Shown: piece by piece, positions 33,392-41,608 of the stretch
Numbering within the stretch: position 1 is the first letter of the stretch
How the letters are laid out: every line of letters starts with the position of its first letter
DNA from: an uncultured Ezakiella sp.
Lineage (GTDB): Bacteria; Bacillota; Clostridia; Tissierellales; Peptoniphilaceae
Length of the DNA: 55,862 nt
NCBI RefSeq assembly: GCF_943913045.1
Contig: NZ_CALTVH010000010.1
Location: 1-55,862, forward strand
Reading direction: 5' to 3'
Notes under the pieces: model-generated
What the model was told of the DNA's origin: nothing
Seen by the model: the letters and a program-made list of their open reading frames with translations, nothing else
Database searches by the model: none
Position numbers and translations under genes: made by a program

Positions 33392-34265
33392 TTTTTATAG
33401 CCCTCCTTCTAAGAGCAGTTTTGACCACTCCCCACCTGCCAAAAATTATTGAAAGAATTGCGATAAAACTCATAACAAGAACAATAGCAGGGCCAGTAGA
33501 AACTCCAGCATATAAGCTTGAGAATACAGTCCCAATAAAGCTTGATAAGCCCCCTACCAAAGCAGCAATTAAAACAACCACATTGTATTTTTTTGACCAT
33601 TGCATAGCAGCAACTACTGGTGCAATTAGCATTGAAGAAATCAAAATTGATCCAACAACCTTTAGTCCTGCAGCAATAATTGCAACCATGGTTATAGTTA
33701 TGATTGTATCAATAATTTTATTGTTAAATCCAGATGCTTCCATGTACTGGGCATCGAACACAAAGAGCTTAATTTCCTTATAAAACAAGGTCATCACTAG
33801 CATTGATACAATACTAACACCAAAGATTAGCCAGAGGTCTTGTTTGGTTATAAAGGCTGCTTGGCCAAAAATATAATTCGCAAGTCCACTTTGTGATGCC
33901 CCCTGATAAGATGGATTGCCTTGGATATAGCTATTAAGCGCCATACCAAGGCCAAAAAATCCTGAAAGCACAACCGCTAGGCTTGTGTCAGTCTTGTGGG
34001 TCTCCGCCTTTGCAATCCTTTGTATTATTAAATAGGCCAAAAACCCACTAAAGACTGCCCCCATCAAAAGTACATAGGGCGACCTGGTGGAAAAAATCAT
34101 AAAGGCAATAACAATACCGGGAAAACTTGAATGGCCAATAGCATCGCCTATCAAACTTTTTTTATTTAAAACCGTTATTGTACCAATCATTGCCGAGGCT
34201 ATACCAAGTAATGTTGTGCCAAGAGCAACCATAACAAAGAGATGGTTTGTAAATAAGTCTCTCAC
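33384..34265 (-). CDS. Zn/Mn ABC transporter permease
   Basis: This 293-residue ABC-3 family permease has eight or nine membrane segments and the family signature KKSLIGDAIGHSSFPGIV at about 34. It has no extra domain, unlike its paralogue next door. Two permeases, one ATPase and one binding protein make the typical TroABCD/MtsABC-type set. It begins 1 nt after the ATPase stop. Zinc versus manganese cannot be settled from the permease. Confidence 0.93.
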   Translation of the reverse strand: MRDLFTNHLFVMVALGTTLLGIASAMIGTITVLNKKSLIGDAIGHSSFPGIVIAFMIFSTRSPYVLLMGAVFSGFLAYLIIQRIAKAETHKTDTSLAVVLSGFFGLGMALNSYIQGNPSYQGASQSGLANYIFGQAAFITKQDLWLIFGVSIVSMLVMTLFYKEIKLFVFDAQYMEASGFNNKIIDTIITITMVAIIAAGLKVVGSILISSMLIAPVVAAMQWSKKYNVVVLIAALVGGLSSFIGTVFSSLYAGVSTGPAIVLVMSFIAILSIIFGRWGVVKTALRRRAIKNV

Positions 34266-34988
34266 TCAATCACGCCCCTTTTTGTATGCTATTTGCAAGT
34301 TTTCTTCCGTAAATGCTCGGTCCATCGGCCCATAGGCAAGGACCCTTCTATTTATTATGACAACATGGTCAAAATATTCTTTAATTGTATTTAAATCGTG
34401 GTGAACAGCTACTATGGTCTTGCCATTTGCTTGGAAGTCTTTTATGGTTTCCATAATAATCTTTTCAGTCATCATATCCACGCCTGCAAGAGGTTCGTCC
34501 ATAAAATAAATCTGAGCGTCACTGCAAATTGCACGAGCTAAAAAAACTCTTTGCCTTTGGCCACCAGATAATTCAGATATCTGTCTGTTTTTGTACTCAT
34601 ACATACCCATTTTGTTTAGGGCTTCTTTTGCGATTTCCATATCTTTTTTTCCAGGTCTTTTGATCCAGCCCAAACTTTTATAACGGCCCATAAGGACAAC
34701 GTCCAAAACATTTGTTGGAAAATCCCAATTGACACTAGCGGTTTGAGGGATATATGCAATATGCTTTCTTGCATCCTTGGGGGTCTTGCCCATAATTTTA
34801 ACTTCACCAGCCAAGGGCTTTATAAGTCCCAAGATTCCTTTTAGAAATGTCGACTTGCCGGCTCCATTTGGCCCAATAATAGCCGTCCTTGAATTGTTTA
34901 TAATCTCAACATCCGCATCCCATACAACTGGGTTCTCATTGTAAGCTAGGGTTAAATCTTCAACATCTATAATTATTTCATCCTTCAT
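34266..34988 (-). CDS. Zn/Mn ABC transporter ATP-binding protein
   Basis: This 240-residue ATPase has Walker A GPNGAGKSTF at about residue 38, the signature LSGGQRQRVFLARA at about 140, Walker B QIYFMDEP and the switch His in VAVHHDLN. It energises the two permeases next to it. It follows the binding-protein gene by 7 nt. Confidence 0.95.
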   Translation of the reverse strand: MKDEIIIDVEDLTLAYNENPVVWDADVEIINNSRTAIIGPNGAGKSTFLKGILGLIKPLAGEVKIMGKTPKDARKHIAYIPQTASVNWDFPTNVLDVVLMGRYKSLGWIKRPGKKDMEIAKEALNKMGMYEYKNRQISELSGGQRQRVFLARAICSDAQIYFMDEPLAGVDMMTEKIIMETIKDFQANGKTIVAVHHDLNTIKEYFDHVVIINRRVLAYGPMDRAFTEENLQIAYKKGRD

Positions 34989-34995
34989 TAGTCAC

Positions 34996-35910
34996 CTACT
35001 TTAAATTATTTACGATCAAATCAATATTGTGTTTATACATATCAATATAATTATCGCCTTTTTGTCCCTCCACTGCTAAACTATCAGAAAACAATTCATT
35101 GCCTTCGCCTTGAACAACCAAGACATCAAAACCCTTCTTCAAAACAGAAGCTCTTAGGGCCTCCATTCTTTTAGGATCTGTTGTGCTCTCTGCAAAAATA
35201 GCCTTGATTTTGTGTTCGTAGATAAAGTTTGCAGTTTCATCCATGTCCTTAACACCAACTTCTGTTTCAGTTGAAACTCCTTGTGGAGCAATAACAGGAA
35301 TATTATAATGTCTTGACATATAGTTAAATGCATCATGTGGAGTTACGATATATCTTGATTCGACCGGTATCTCATCAAGTCTTTCTCTATTATAAGCATC
35401 CAGTTTGTCAAGTTCATCTAAATAATCGTCGCAATTTTTTTGATATTCGTCAGCTTTTTCTGGTACGAGTTTCTTTAATTCCTCACAAGCTGTAATGGTT
35501 GCCTTCTTATACAGAGAAATATCAAACCAGAAATGAGGATCTAACTCTGTCTCATCACCATCAATAGTGCCGATTTCCTGATCAGTAAAATCTTTTGTTA
35601 CTGGAACTCCAACTGCCTCAAGAGCTTCATTCATCTTGCCTTCAAAATATAAACCGTGATATAAAACAAGGTCAGCTCTTTCAAGCTTTTTAGAATCCTC
35701 TGGTTTCATCAAGTATAGGTGTGGGTCTTCTCCTGCTGGAATAATTAAAACTCTCTCCACACTATCACCTGCAATAACCTTTACCATATCGTAAAGGAAT
35801 GAAGTTGTAACAGTAACTGTCTTCTTGTCACTAGCAACTTTCTCTGTCTTTGGTCCGCACGCTGTAAATAGAAGTGCGACTAACAAAATAAAAATAAAAG
35901 TTTTTTTCAT
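34996..35910 (-). CDS. Metal-binding lipoprotein of ABC transporter (ZnuA/TroA type)
   Basis: This 304-residue protein has a lipoprotein signal (LLVALLFTAC, Cys at about 18) and the cluster A-I metal-receptor fold. Likely ligands are His in PAGEDPHLYLMKPED (about 83), His in ELDPHFWFDI (about 126), His in TPHDAFNYM (about 192) and Asp in LFSDSLA (about 275). A third His rather than Glu resembles zinc receptors such as ZnuA/TroA more than manganese MntC. No His-rich loop is present. It is first in the operon and has its own promoter. Confidence 0.9.
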   Translation of the reverse strand: MKKTFIFILLVALLFTACGPKTEKVASDKKTVTVTTSFLYDMVKVIAGDSVERVLIIPAGEDPHLYLMKPEDSKKLERADLVLYHGLYFEGKMNEALEAVGVPVTKDFTDQEIGTIDGDETELDPHFWFDISLYKKATITACEELKKLVPEKADEYQKNCDDYLDELDKLDAYNRERLDEIPVESRYIVTPHDAFNYMSRHYNIPVIAPQGVSTETEVGVKDMDETANFIYEHKIKAIFAESTTDPKRMEALRASVLKKGFDVLVVQGEGNELFSDSLAVEGQKGDNYIDMYKHNIDLIVNNLK

Positions 35911-35945
35911 AAAATCTCCTTATCTAATTAATAATTTTTATCAAT

Positions 35946-35968
35946 TATGATAACTTTATATTATCATA
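35946..35968. promoter_or_regulatory. Inverted repeat covering the -10 box: putative metal-regulator operator
   Basis: TATGATAA (35946-35953) and TTATCATA (35961-35968) are perfect 8-bp inverted arms with a 7-bp spacer, so the 23-bp element sits over the -10 element. A further TTATCA-TAAT-TGATAA arrangement overlaps it just downstream. Position and symmetry suit repression by a dimeric metalloregulator such as the DtxR-like protein at 5.5 kb or a Fur/Zur protein elsewhere. Confidence 0.55.
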
Positions 35969-35986
35969 TGAAAAAATTAATGTCAA
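35958..35986 (-). promoter_or_regulatory. Promoter of the metal-transporter operon
   Basis: TTGACA (35986-35981) and TAATAT (35963-35958) with 17-bp spacing. A second, weaker candidate (TTGTCA/TAGAAT, 36058-36030) lies farther upstream. Confidence 0.8.
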
Positions 35987-36029
35987 GCTTAAAAAGTGTT
36001 TTGCTTTTTTATTTCATCTATCCATATTA

Positions 36030-36445
36030 ATTCTACACCTTTTTATTAGTTTTGACAAATGCTTACGATTCATTCCCTGGGTTTAAAAAATGTTTTTTTG
36101 CTTACTGTCCTATTGACAGTTGTTAAAAGTCATCTTCAAGTTTTTAAAATTTTCCCTTACCAGCTTCATTTTAGCAAATACTCAGCGGTCTTTCATACTT
36201 TTAAAAAAATATTTCTTGTTCTTGGTCTAGATTACCAAGTGTTTCTAGCTTTATTGTCTCTATTGATTTTATTGATCCCATCTTTATTTTTACAAATGCT
36301 TGCAGGTCATTTATTAGTTTTCGAAAACTATCTAATATACTTATTCAAATTTAACTAGCATCTCATTTATTTTTACACTTTACCATTTTCTGGTTATTTT
36401 TAACATAAGCCCTAGGCATTACTTTTATACGATAAACCTATATTG
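36030..36445 (-). pseudogene. Degenerate tandem ~118-bp repeats, possibly a decayed repeat protein gene
   Basis: Four copies of a related motif lie at about 36054, 36173, 36291 and 36403 (plus-strand forms gacaaatgc, agcaaatac, tacaaatgc, acataagc), spaced 119, 118 and about 112 bp. Read on the minus strand they give related peptides: NDLQAFVKIK, KDR*VFAKMK, NES*AFVKTN and MPRAYVKNN. Two copies carry a stop where the third has CAA. A 39-40-residue repeat protein decayed by stops and frameshifts would explain this. The hydrophobic plus-strand ORF at 36059-36358 has no ribosome site and is probably accidental. Alignment was by eye, so confidence is limited. Confidence 0.45.
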
Positions 36446-36469
36446 TCAGTTTATGTTTATTTTTTATTT

Positions 36470-36480
36470 TGTGGTATAAT
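36470..36480 (+). promoter_or_regulatory. Extended -10 promoter of first yitT gene
   Basis: TGGTATAAT (TATAAT at 36475-36480) is an extended -10 element with only a weak -35. The surrounding sequence resembles that before the second yitT gene. Confidence 0.6.
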
Positions 36481-36513
36481 TATTTCAGTTTATTTCTTAA
36501 GGAGGTTTGACAA

Positions 36514-37386
36514 ATGGATGTAACTGTAAAATCAAAAAGAACCACTAGCACCAAGGAGATTGTACTTATTACTATTGGAGTTTTGATGGTGGCTGTGGCT
36601 ATTCATTTTTTCCTAGTTCCAAGTAATTTGACCACTGGTGGAGCTGGCGGTCTTGCAATTGTTCTTGCCCATTACCTGCCCTTTGATGTTGGTCCTATTT
36701 ATACCGTTTTAAATATTTTACTCTTTTTAGTAGGTTTAATTTTTATCGGTAGAGACTTCGGTCTAAAGACTGTTATCGTTACACTCTCCTTATCAGGAGT
36801 TGTTTGGCTCTTGGAAATTATTTTTCCAAACCCAGAACCACTATCAGATAACCTATTTTTAATTGTATTTTTAGGAACTATTATACAAGGAGCTGGTGTC
36901 GGTATTGTTTTAAACCAATATACGTCAACAGGTGGCACAGATATTATCGCCAAAATTTTTCAAAAATATTTTGGCTTAAATCTAAGTATAGGATGTTTTA
37001 TAGCTGACTTTGTTGTAGTTGTACTAGCTGGAATTGCCTTTGGCATTGAGCTCATGCTTTACTCAGTAGTAGGTGTTTTAATTAACTCAGCCCTAATCGA
37101 CATTGTAATCGATGGTTTAAACTCATCCAAGCTCTGCTATATTAATACAAGTAAGGTTCCTGAAGTATGTGAATTTATTATCAAGGACTTGGACAGGTCT
37201 GCCAACCTCTTAAACAGTCGTGGTGCCTATTCTCAACAAGAATTTCAATTAATTCTAACAGCCATTAACAACCGCGAGTTTATGAGGCTAAAAGAATTTG
37301 TTCACTCAATTGATCCCAAGGCCTTTGTTGTTGTATCAAGTGCCAACGAAGTTCTAGGAGAAAAATGGAGGAAATTTATCGGTTAA
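36514..37386 (+). CDS. YitT-family membrane protein (first tandem copy)
   Basis: This 290-residue protein has five or six membrane segments over the first 200 residues, with the family motifs FFLVPSNLTTGGAGGLAIVL at about 31 and NQYTSTGGTDIIAKI at about 137. A cytosolic DUF2179 domain follows (about 215-285), ending ANEVLGEKWRKFIG. The function of YitT proteins is unknown. AAGGAGG precedes the start. A terminator follows, so it forms its own transcript, and a close paralogue lies directly downstream. Confidence 0.92.
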   Translation: MDVTVKSKRTTSTKEIVLITIGVLMVAVAIHFFLVPSNLTTGGAGGLAIVLAHYLPFDVGPIYTVLNILLFLVGLIFIGRDFGLKTVIVTLSLSGVVWLLEIIFPNPEPLSDNLFLIVFLGTIIQGAGVGIVLNQYTSTGGTDIIAKIFQKYFGLNLSIGCFIADFVVVVLAGIAFGIELMLYSVVGVLINSALIDIVIDGLNSSKLCYINTSKVPEVCEFIIKDLDRSANLLNSRGAYSQQEFQLILTAINNREFMRLKEFVHSIDPKAFVVVSSANEVLGEKWRKFIG

Positions 37387-37400
37387 GATAAAATAATTTT

Positions 37401-37428
37401 GCCAGGTAAGATTATACCTGGCTTTTTT
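37401..37428 (+). terminator. Terminator between the two yitT genes
   Basis: GCCAGGTA and TACCTGGC arms (37401-37422) followed by TTTTTTCTTTTTT. Confidence 0.88.
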
Positions 37429-37486
37429 CTTTTTTATGCTAAATTTATAGCAGTAATTTATGTATTTATACTTTTTTGTGATATAA

Positions 37487-37497
37487 TATTTTCAGTT
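37487..37497 (+). promoter_or_regulatory. Extended -10 promoter of second yitT gene
   Basis: TGATATAAT (TATAAT at 37492-37497) lies in sequence closely resembling the first yitT promoter region, including the following TTTCAGTTT-like leader. Confidence 0.6.
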
Positions 37498-37518
37498 TGT
37501 TTTTTAGGAGGTATATTT

Positions 37519-38391
37519 ATGGATAAAAATTTAAATAATGAAAAATCTACTAGTCTTAAGGAATTATCGCTTATAAGCTTAGGTATTCTAATGGTTGCAA
37601 CTGCTGTTCATTTCTTTTTGGTACCCAGCAACCTAACTACCGGTGGCGCTGGTGGTTTATCAATTGTCCTTGCCCACTACCTACCCTTTAATGTTGGTCC
37701 TATATATACGGCCGTAAATATAATTCTGTTTGCAGTTGGATTAATATTTGTTGGCAAAAGTTTTGGGATAAAAACCATTGTTGTTGGTATGGCCTTGTCC
37801 GCTGTTGTCTGGCTATTTGAAATTATTTTTCCAAATCCTAAGCCTCTTTCAGATAATTTAATTTTAATCTTACTGGTTGGTACAATCCTCCAAGGAGCTG
37901 GAGTTGGTCTGGTCCTTAACCAATATACATCAACTGGTGGGACTGATATTATCGCTAAGATCCTACAAAAATATTTTGGTCTAAACCTAAGCATTGGATG
38001 CTTTATAACTGATATGATTGTAGTAATCATGGCTGGCTTGGCCTTTGGAACAGAGCTTATGCTCTACTCATTTATCGGAGTCCTTATAAATTCAGTTTTG
38101 ATAAATACTGTAATCGAAGGATTAAACTCATCCAAGATGTGCTTTATAAACACATCCAAGGTTGAAGAAGTCTCTGACTTTATTATAAATGACCTGCATA
38201 GGAGCGCAAATTTAATTCCAAGCGAAGGAGCATACACGCACGAAAAGCGCAAGATGATCCTTACAGCGATAAACAATCGTGAGTACATGCAATTAAAGGC
38301 CTATGTGCATTCAATAGACCCCAAAGCCTTTGTCGTAGTTTCCAGTACAAATGAGGTATTAGGAGAAAAGTGGAGGAGGTTTATCGGCTAA
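37519..38391 (+). CDS. YitT-family membrane protein (second tandem copy)
   Basis: This protein is also exactly 290 residues and shares most motifs with its neighbour (FFLVPSNLTTGGAGGLSIVL, NQYTSTGGTDIIAKILQKYFG, ending ANEVLG-like TNEVLGEKWRRFIG). The ATG at 37519 has TAGGAGG upstream; a longer in-frame TTG start would begin inside the terminator. The N-terminal 20 residues and the DUF2179 domain differ most. Its stop shares a base with folC (TAATG), so it is cotranscribed with folC. Confidence 0.92.
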   Translation: MDKNLNNEKSTSLKELSLISLGILMVATAVHFFLVPSNLTTGGAGGLSIVLAHYLPFNVGPIYTAVNIILFAVGLIFVGKSFGIKTIVVGMALSAVVWLFEIIFPNPKPLSDNLILILLVGTILQGAGVGLVLNQYTSTGGTDIIAKILQKYFGLNLSIGCFITDMIVVIMAGLAFGTELMLYSFIGVLINSVLINTVIEGLNSSKMCFINTSKVEEVSDFIINDLHRSANLIPSEGAYTHEKRKMILTAINNREYMQLKAYVHSIDPKAFVVVSSTNEVLGEKWRRFIG

Positions 38392-39707
38392 TGGCTTACA
38401 AAGAAAAAATAGATAAAATTTTTGCAAGCGAAAAATCTTTTTCAAAAGAAGAAATTGATAGAATTATTGATCGACTTGAATCACGAGCTGGTAACCCACC
38501 CGACCGTGAACTTAATAGGATGAAGGCTGCCCTAAAATTTTTAGATTTAAAACCGTTAAAAGTTGTAAATATAGTTGGCACTAATGGTAAAGGAACTGTT
38601 TCCAAGGCTATTTTTGACTCTCTAAAGGATTTTGGCTTGCGCCTTGGCCTTTACACCTCCCCTCACCTTGTTTCCTATAACGAAAGAATTATTACAAGTG
38701 ATGGAGAAATTCCAGATGATATACTTTATGCCTTGATTGACTTAGTATCAGAATTGGAAGAGGATATAAAAGACGAATATGGAGACTTCACTTACTTTGA
38801 AGTATTGACAATTGTTGCAAATATTTATTTTGCAAACAAAAACCTAGACCTTGTAATACTTGAAGCTGGAGTCGGTGGAAGATGCGATGCTACGAAAGCT
38901 CTTGGTCAAAGTATTTTATCTGTAATCACTTCCCTATCTATAGATCACACATCTGCCCTTGGTGACACCATAGAATCAATAGCCTGGCACAAGGCTGGCA
39001 TTATGAAGGATAAGACTTGCGCGATTACTCTAAACAAAGGCCTCGCCTATGACGTAATTAAAGAGGAAGCCTCCAAGCTTAATAACTTCAAACTTTATGA
39101 TTACAAGGATTTCATCTTACCTGAAAGCATTCCTGCAAAGGGAGACTTTGAAATTTCTTTTGAGAATAAAAGTGTAAGAATAAATCCTAAACAATTTGGT
39201 ATTATTAGAGGAGAAAATTTCCCTCTTGCTTATGCGGCAATCATTAAAATACTGGAGTATTTTAAAATTGATGTAAATGTAAATCTAGAAAAAATTGCAA
39301 ATTCCCTGTCCAATTCTCAGTGGAAGGGTCGTATGCAAGTAATAGGCACAGACCCTCTTATAATATTAGACGGTGCCCATAATGTTGACGCAATCGAAAA
39401 ACTCTTTAAGTCTATAGAGAGTGTCGACTACAAGAGACTAATTACAATAATTGCAATTATGAACCGGAAAAATCATGAGGATATGACCAAGTTTATGAGG
39501 TCCAAATCCGATTTACTCATAGTCACATCAAATGGCGATTCCAACAGCACCAGTATAGATATTTTATCCAAAGAAGCTGACGCAGATCAGGCCTTTGAAG
39601 ACGTTGACCATGCCTTGGCCTATGCCAAAAAAATAGCAAACCCTGATGATTTAATTCTCATCGCAGGTTCGCTATATTTGGTCGGTGAAGTTTTAAAATT
39701 AATCTAA
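38391..39707 (+). CDS. folC: Folylpolyglutamate synthase/dihydrofolate synthase family ligase
   Basis: This 438-residue Mur-ligase-like enzyme adds glutamate to folates. The ATP loop VNIVGTNGKGTVSKA is at about residue 58, the Mg-binding LEAGVGGRCDATK at about 163, and DGAHNVDAIEKL at about 330. GGAGGAGG precedes the ATG, which overlaps the yitT stop. Folate retention links to fhs and the gcv genes. Its last codon overlaps by 4 nt the end of the convergent membrane-protein gene. Confidence 0.95.
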   Translation: MAYKEKIDKIFASEKSFSKEEIDRIIDRLESRAGNPPDRELNRMKAALKFLDLKPLKVVNIVGTNGKGTVSKAIFDSLKDFGLRLGLYTSPHLVSYNERIITSDGEIPDDILYALIDLVSELEEDIKDEYGDFTYFEVLTIVANIYFANKNLDLVILEAGVGGRCDATKALGQSILSVITSLSIDHTSALGDTIESIAWHKAGIMKDKTCAITLNKGLAYDVIKEEASKLNNFKLYDYKDFILPESIPAKGDFEISFENKSVRINPKQFGIIRGENFPLAYAAIIKILEYFKIDVNVNLEKIANSLSNSQWKGRMQVIGTDPLIILDGAHNVDAIEKLFKSIESVDYKRLITIIAIMNRKNHEDMTKFMRSKSDLLIVTSNGDSNSTSIDILSKEADADQAFEDVDHALAYAKKIANPDDLILIAGSLYLVGEVLKLI

Positions 39708-40150
39708 AAAGATAACATTGAAATAAAGTTAAAAACGTAGACGTATAATATATAAGAAATTATTATGGTAGTTAGCAAAAACCATCCCATGCTTATATAT
39801 TGTGGAAGTCTGCGTTTTTTTCTTATAATAAAATCTATAAGAGTTAAAAAAGCATTTAACCAATATAAGCCACAGTTAAATATGAGCAGAATTTTCATCA
39901 GGCCGTATCCTATTATGCCTTTCAGGAAAATCCATGTAAAAAACCAGGCCAAAAACAAGGATGCAAAGCTAATTACTATATGGATGGGCCTTATCCAACG
40001 CCTGTAAGCAATAATTACATTGCAGGCTACAAAATATATAAGGCCAGAAAAGATTAAAATCTTCTTGCTCTTTACCAGAACAGCTACCAAAAACATAATT
40101 ACCGTAAGCACAGCTAAGGTTATCAGCGGTGCATAATCTCTCTTTTTCAT
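39704..40150 (-). CDS. Small multi-span membrane protein, function unknown
   Basis: This 148-residue protein is almost wholly hydrophobic, with about five membrane spans (the first LITLAVLTVIMFLVAVLV at about 8-25) and basic loops such as IIRKKRRLPQY. I do not recognise a family. The ATG at 40150 has GGAGG 4 nt upstream. It has its own promoter and converges on folC with a 4-nt overlap, no terminator lying between them. Confidence 0.75.
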   Translation of the reverse strand: MKKRDYAPLITLAVLTVIMFLVAVLVKSKKILIFSGLIYFVACNVIIAYRRWIRPIHIVISFASLFLAWFFTWIFLKGIIGYGLMKILLIFNCGLYWLNAFLTLIDFIIRKKRRLPQYISMGWFLLTTIIISYILYVYVFNFISMLSF

Positions 40151-40168
40151 ACTACCTCCATTTATTAA

Positions 40169-40197
40169 ATTATACATTATTTTATTTTATTAATCAA
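40169..40197 (-). promoter_or_regulatory. Promoter of the small membrane-protein gene
   Basis: TTGATT (40197-40192) and TATAAT (40174-40169) with 17-bp spacing. Confidence 0.75.
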
Positions 40198-40229
40198 TCG
40201 GCCATCTGACCTTAAAATTTTCCTAAATA

Positions 40230-40265
40230 AAAATGGACCCAGTCTTGCACACACAGGTCCATTTT
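40230..40265 (-). terminator. Terminator of the purine operon
   Basis: AAAATGGACC and GGTCCATTTT arms with a loop of about 16 nt and a T-rich tail after the permease gene. Confidence 0.8.
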
Positions 40266-40290
40266 ATTTGTAATATTTTATTAAAAACTT

Positions 40291-41589
40291 CTATAAGAAA
40301 ATATATCTTAGGACAAAGAGAACTGAAAGTACCCACATTAGTATAGATACATTCTTTGATTTGCCTGTAAAGCTTTTAACGATTGTATAAGAGATAATAC
40401 CAAATACAATACCTTCTGCAATTGAATATGCAAATGGCATCATAGCGATTGCTAGAAAAGCTGGTACTGCTTCTGTTAAATCATGCCAATCAATTTCTCC
40501 AACTTGGCCCATCATAAATACACCAACGATAATTAGAGCTGGTGCTGTTGCAGCTCCAGGAATTATTGCAAATAGTGGAGCAATAAATAGAGCTAGCAAG
40601 AACATAATAGCTGTTGTAAGCGATGTCAGACCAGTTCTACCACCTTCTGCAACGCCAGCTGAGCTTTCAACAAAAGTTGTAACTGTTGATGTACCCATGC
40701 AAGCGCCAAAAATTGTACCTATAGAGTCCGCTGTTAGAGCTTGTGAAACTCTTTCAAGTTTCCCATCTTTATCAAGCATACCTGACTTTGAAGCAACACC
40801 TGCTAGAGTTCCGACTGTGTCGAAAATATCTACAAACAAGAATGTTGTAACAACAATCCAAAATTCCTTGGTCATGATTTGATCAAAGCCAACAAACTTA
40901 AAGGCAACCTCGCTAAGTGATGGTGGCAAGCTAAAGATTTTAAAGCTTTCTGGAAGTTCGGTAACCCCCAGTGGAATACCAATAATTGTAGAAGCAATGA
41001 TACCGATTAATAGAGCTCCCTTAACATTTCTTGCATATAGGATTGAAATGATTAACAAGCCACAAATTGCCACTATGGCAGGCTTTTCAACTAAGCTTCC
41101 AAGTCCAACTAGTGTTGCATCATTTGCTACAATAATTCCAGCATTTTGCATACCTATTAGAGCTATAAACAAACCAATACCTGCAGAGACAGCTTTCTTT
41201 AATGATAATGGAATTAAATCAAAAATTGCTTCCCTTGCTTTTAAAAAGCTTAAAATAATAAATATAAATCCTTCTACAAGTACTGCTGTAATTGCAAATT
41301 GCCAATCATAACCTAGCCCCAAACAAACTGTAAAGGCAAAATAAGCGTTTAGTCCCATGCCTGGTGCTAGTGCAAATGGATATTTTGCATAGAGAGCCAT
41401 AATAATTGTAGCTACACCTGCTGATAGAGCGGTTGCTGTAAATACTCCACCTGCATCCATACCAGCTGCTCCCAATAACATTGGGTTAACAGCTAGGATG
41501 TAGGCCATTGTCATAAATGTTGTAAGACCTGCAATAATCTCGGTCTTGACATCTGTGCCATGTTCTTTTAATTTAAAAAACTTTTCCAT
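40291..41589 (-). CDS. NCS2-family (AzgA/PbuG-like) purine permease
   Basis: This 432-residue transporter has about 12-14 membrane segments. It opens with GTDVKTEIIAGLTTFMTMAYILAVNP and has ALAPGMGLNAYFAF at about 73 and DIFDTVGTLAGVASK at about 257, all typical of the AzgA/PbuG guanine-hypoxanthine group. It is 19 nt after purH, so salvage uptake and de novo synthesis share one transcript. No separate guanine riboswitch was found before it. Confidence 0.93.
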   Translation of the reverse strand: MEKFFKLKEHGTDVKTEIIAGLTTFMTMAYILAVNPMLLGAAGMDAGGVFTATALSAGVATIIMALYAKYPFALAPGMGLNAYFAFTVCLGLGYDWQFAITAVLVEGFIFIILSFLKAREAIFDLIPLSLKKAVSAGIGLFIALIGMQNAGIIVANDATLVGLGSLVEKPAIVAICGLLIISILYARNVKGALLIGIIASTIIGIPLGVTELPESFKIFSLPPSLSEVAFKFVGFDQIMTKEFWIVVTTFLFVDIFDTVGTLAGVASKSGMLDKDGKLERVSQALTADSIGTIFGACMGTSTVTTFVESSAGVAEGGRTGLTSLTTAIMFLLALFIAPLFAIIPGAATAPALIIVGVFMMGQVGEIDWHDLTEAVPAFLAIAMMPFAYSIAEGIVFGIISYTIVKSFTGKSKNVSILMWVLSVLFVLRYIFL

Positions 41590-41608
41590 ACCTTCTCCTT
41601 TTTATATA

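Noticed and set aside
36059..36358. Plus-strand 99-residue hydrophobic ORF
   Set aside because: No ribosome binding site, low-complexity Leu/Phe/Lys composition typical of AT-rich non-coding DNA, and it lies on the opposite strand to the degenerate coding-like repeats.
40150..41608. Guanine riboswitch for the purine permease
   Set aside because: Only 19 nt separate purH from the permease gene, with no aptamer-like sequence; the gene is read from the purE leader.
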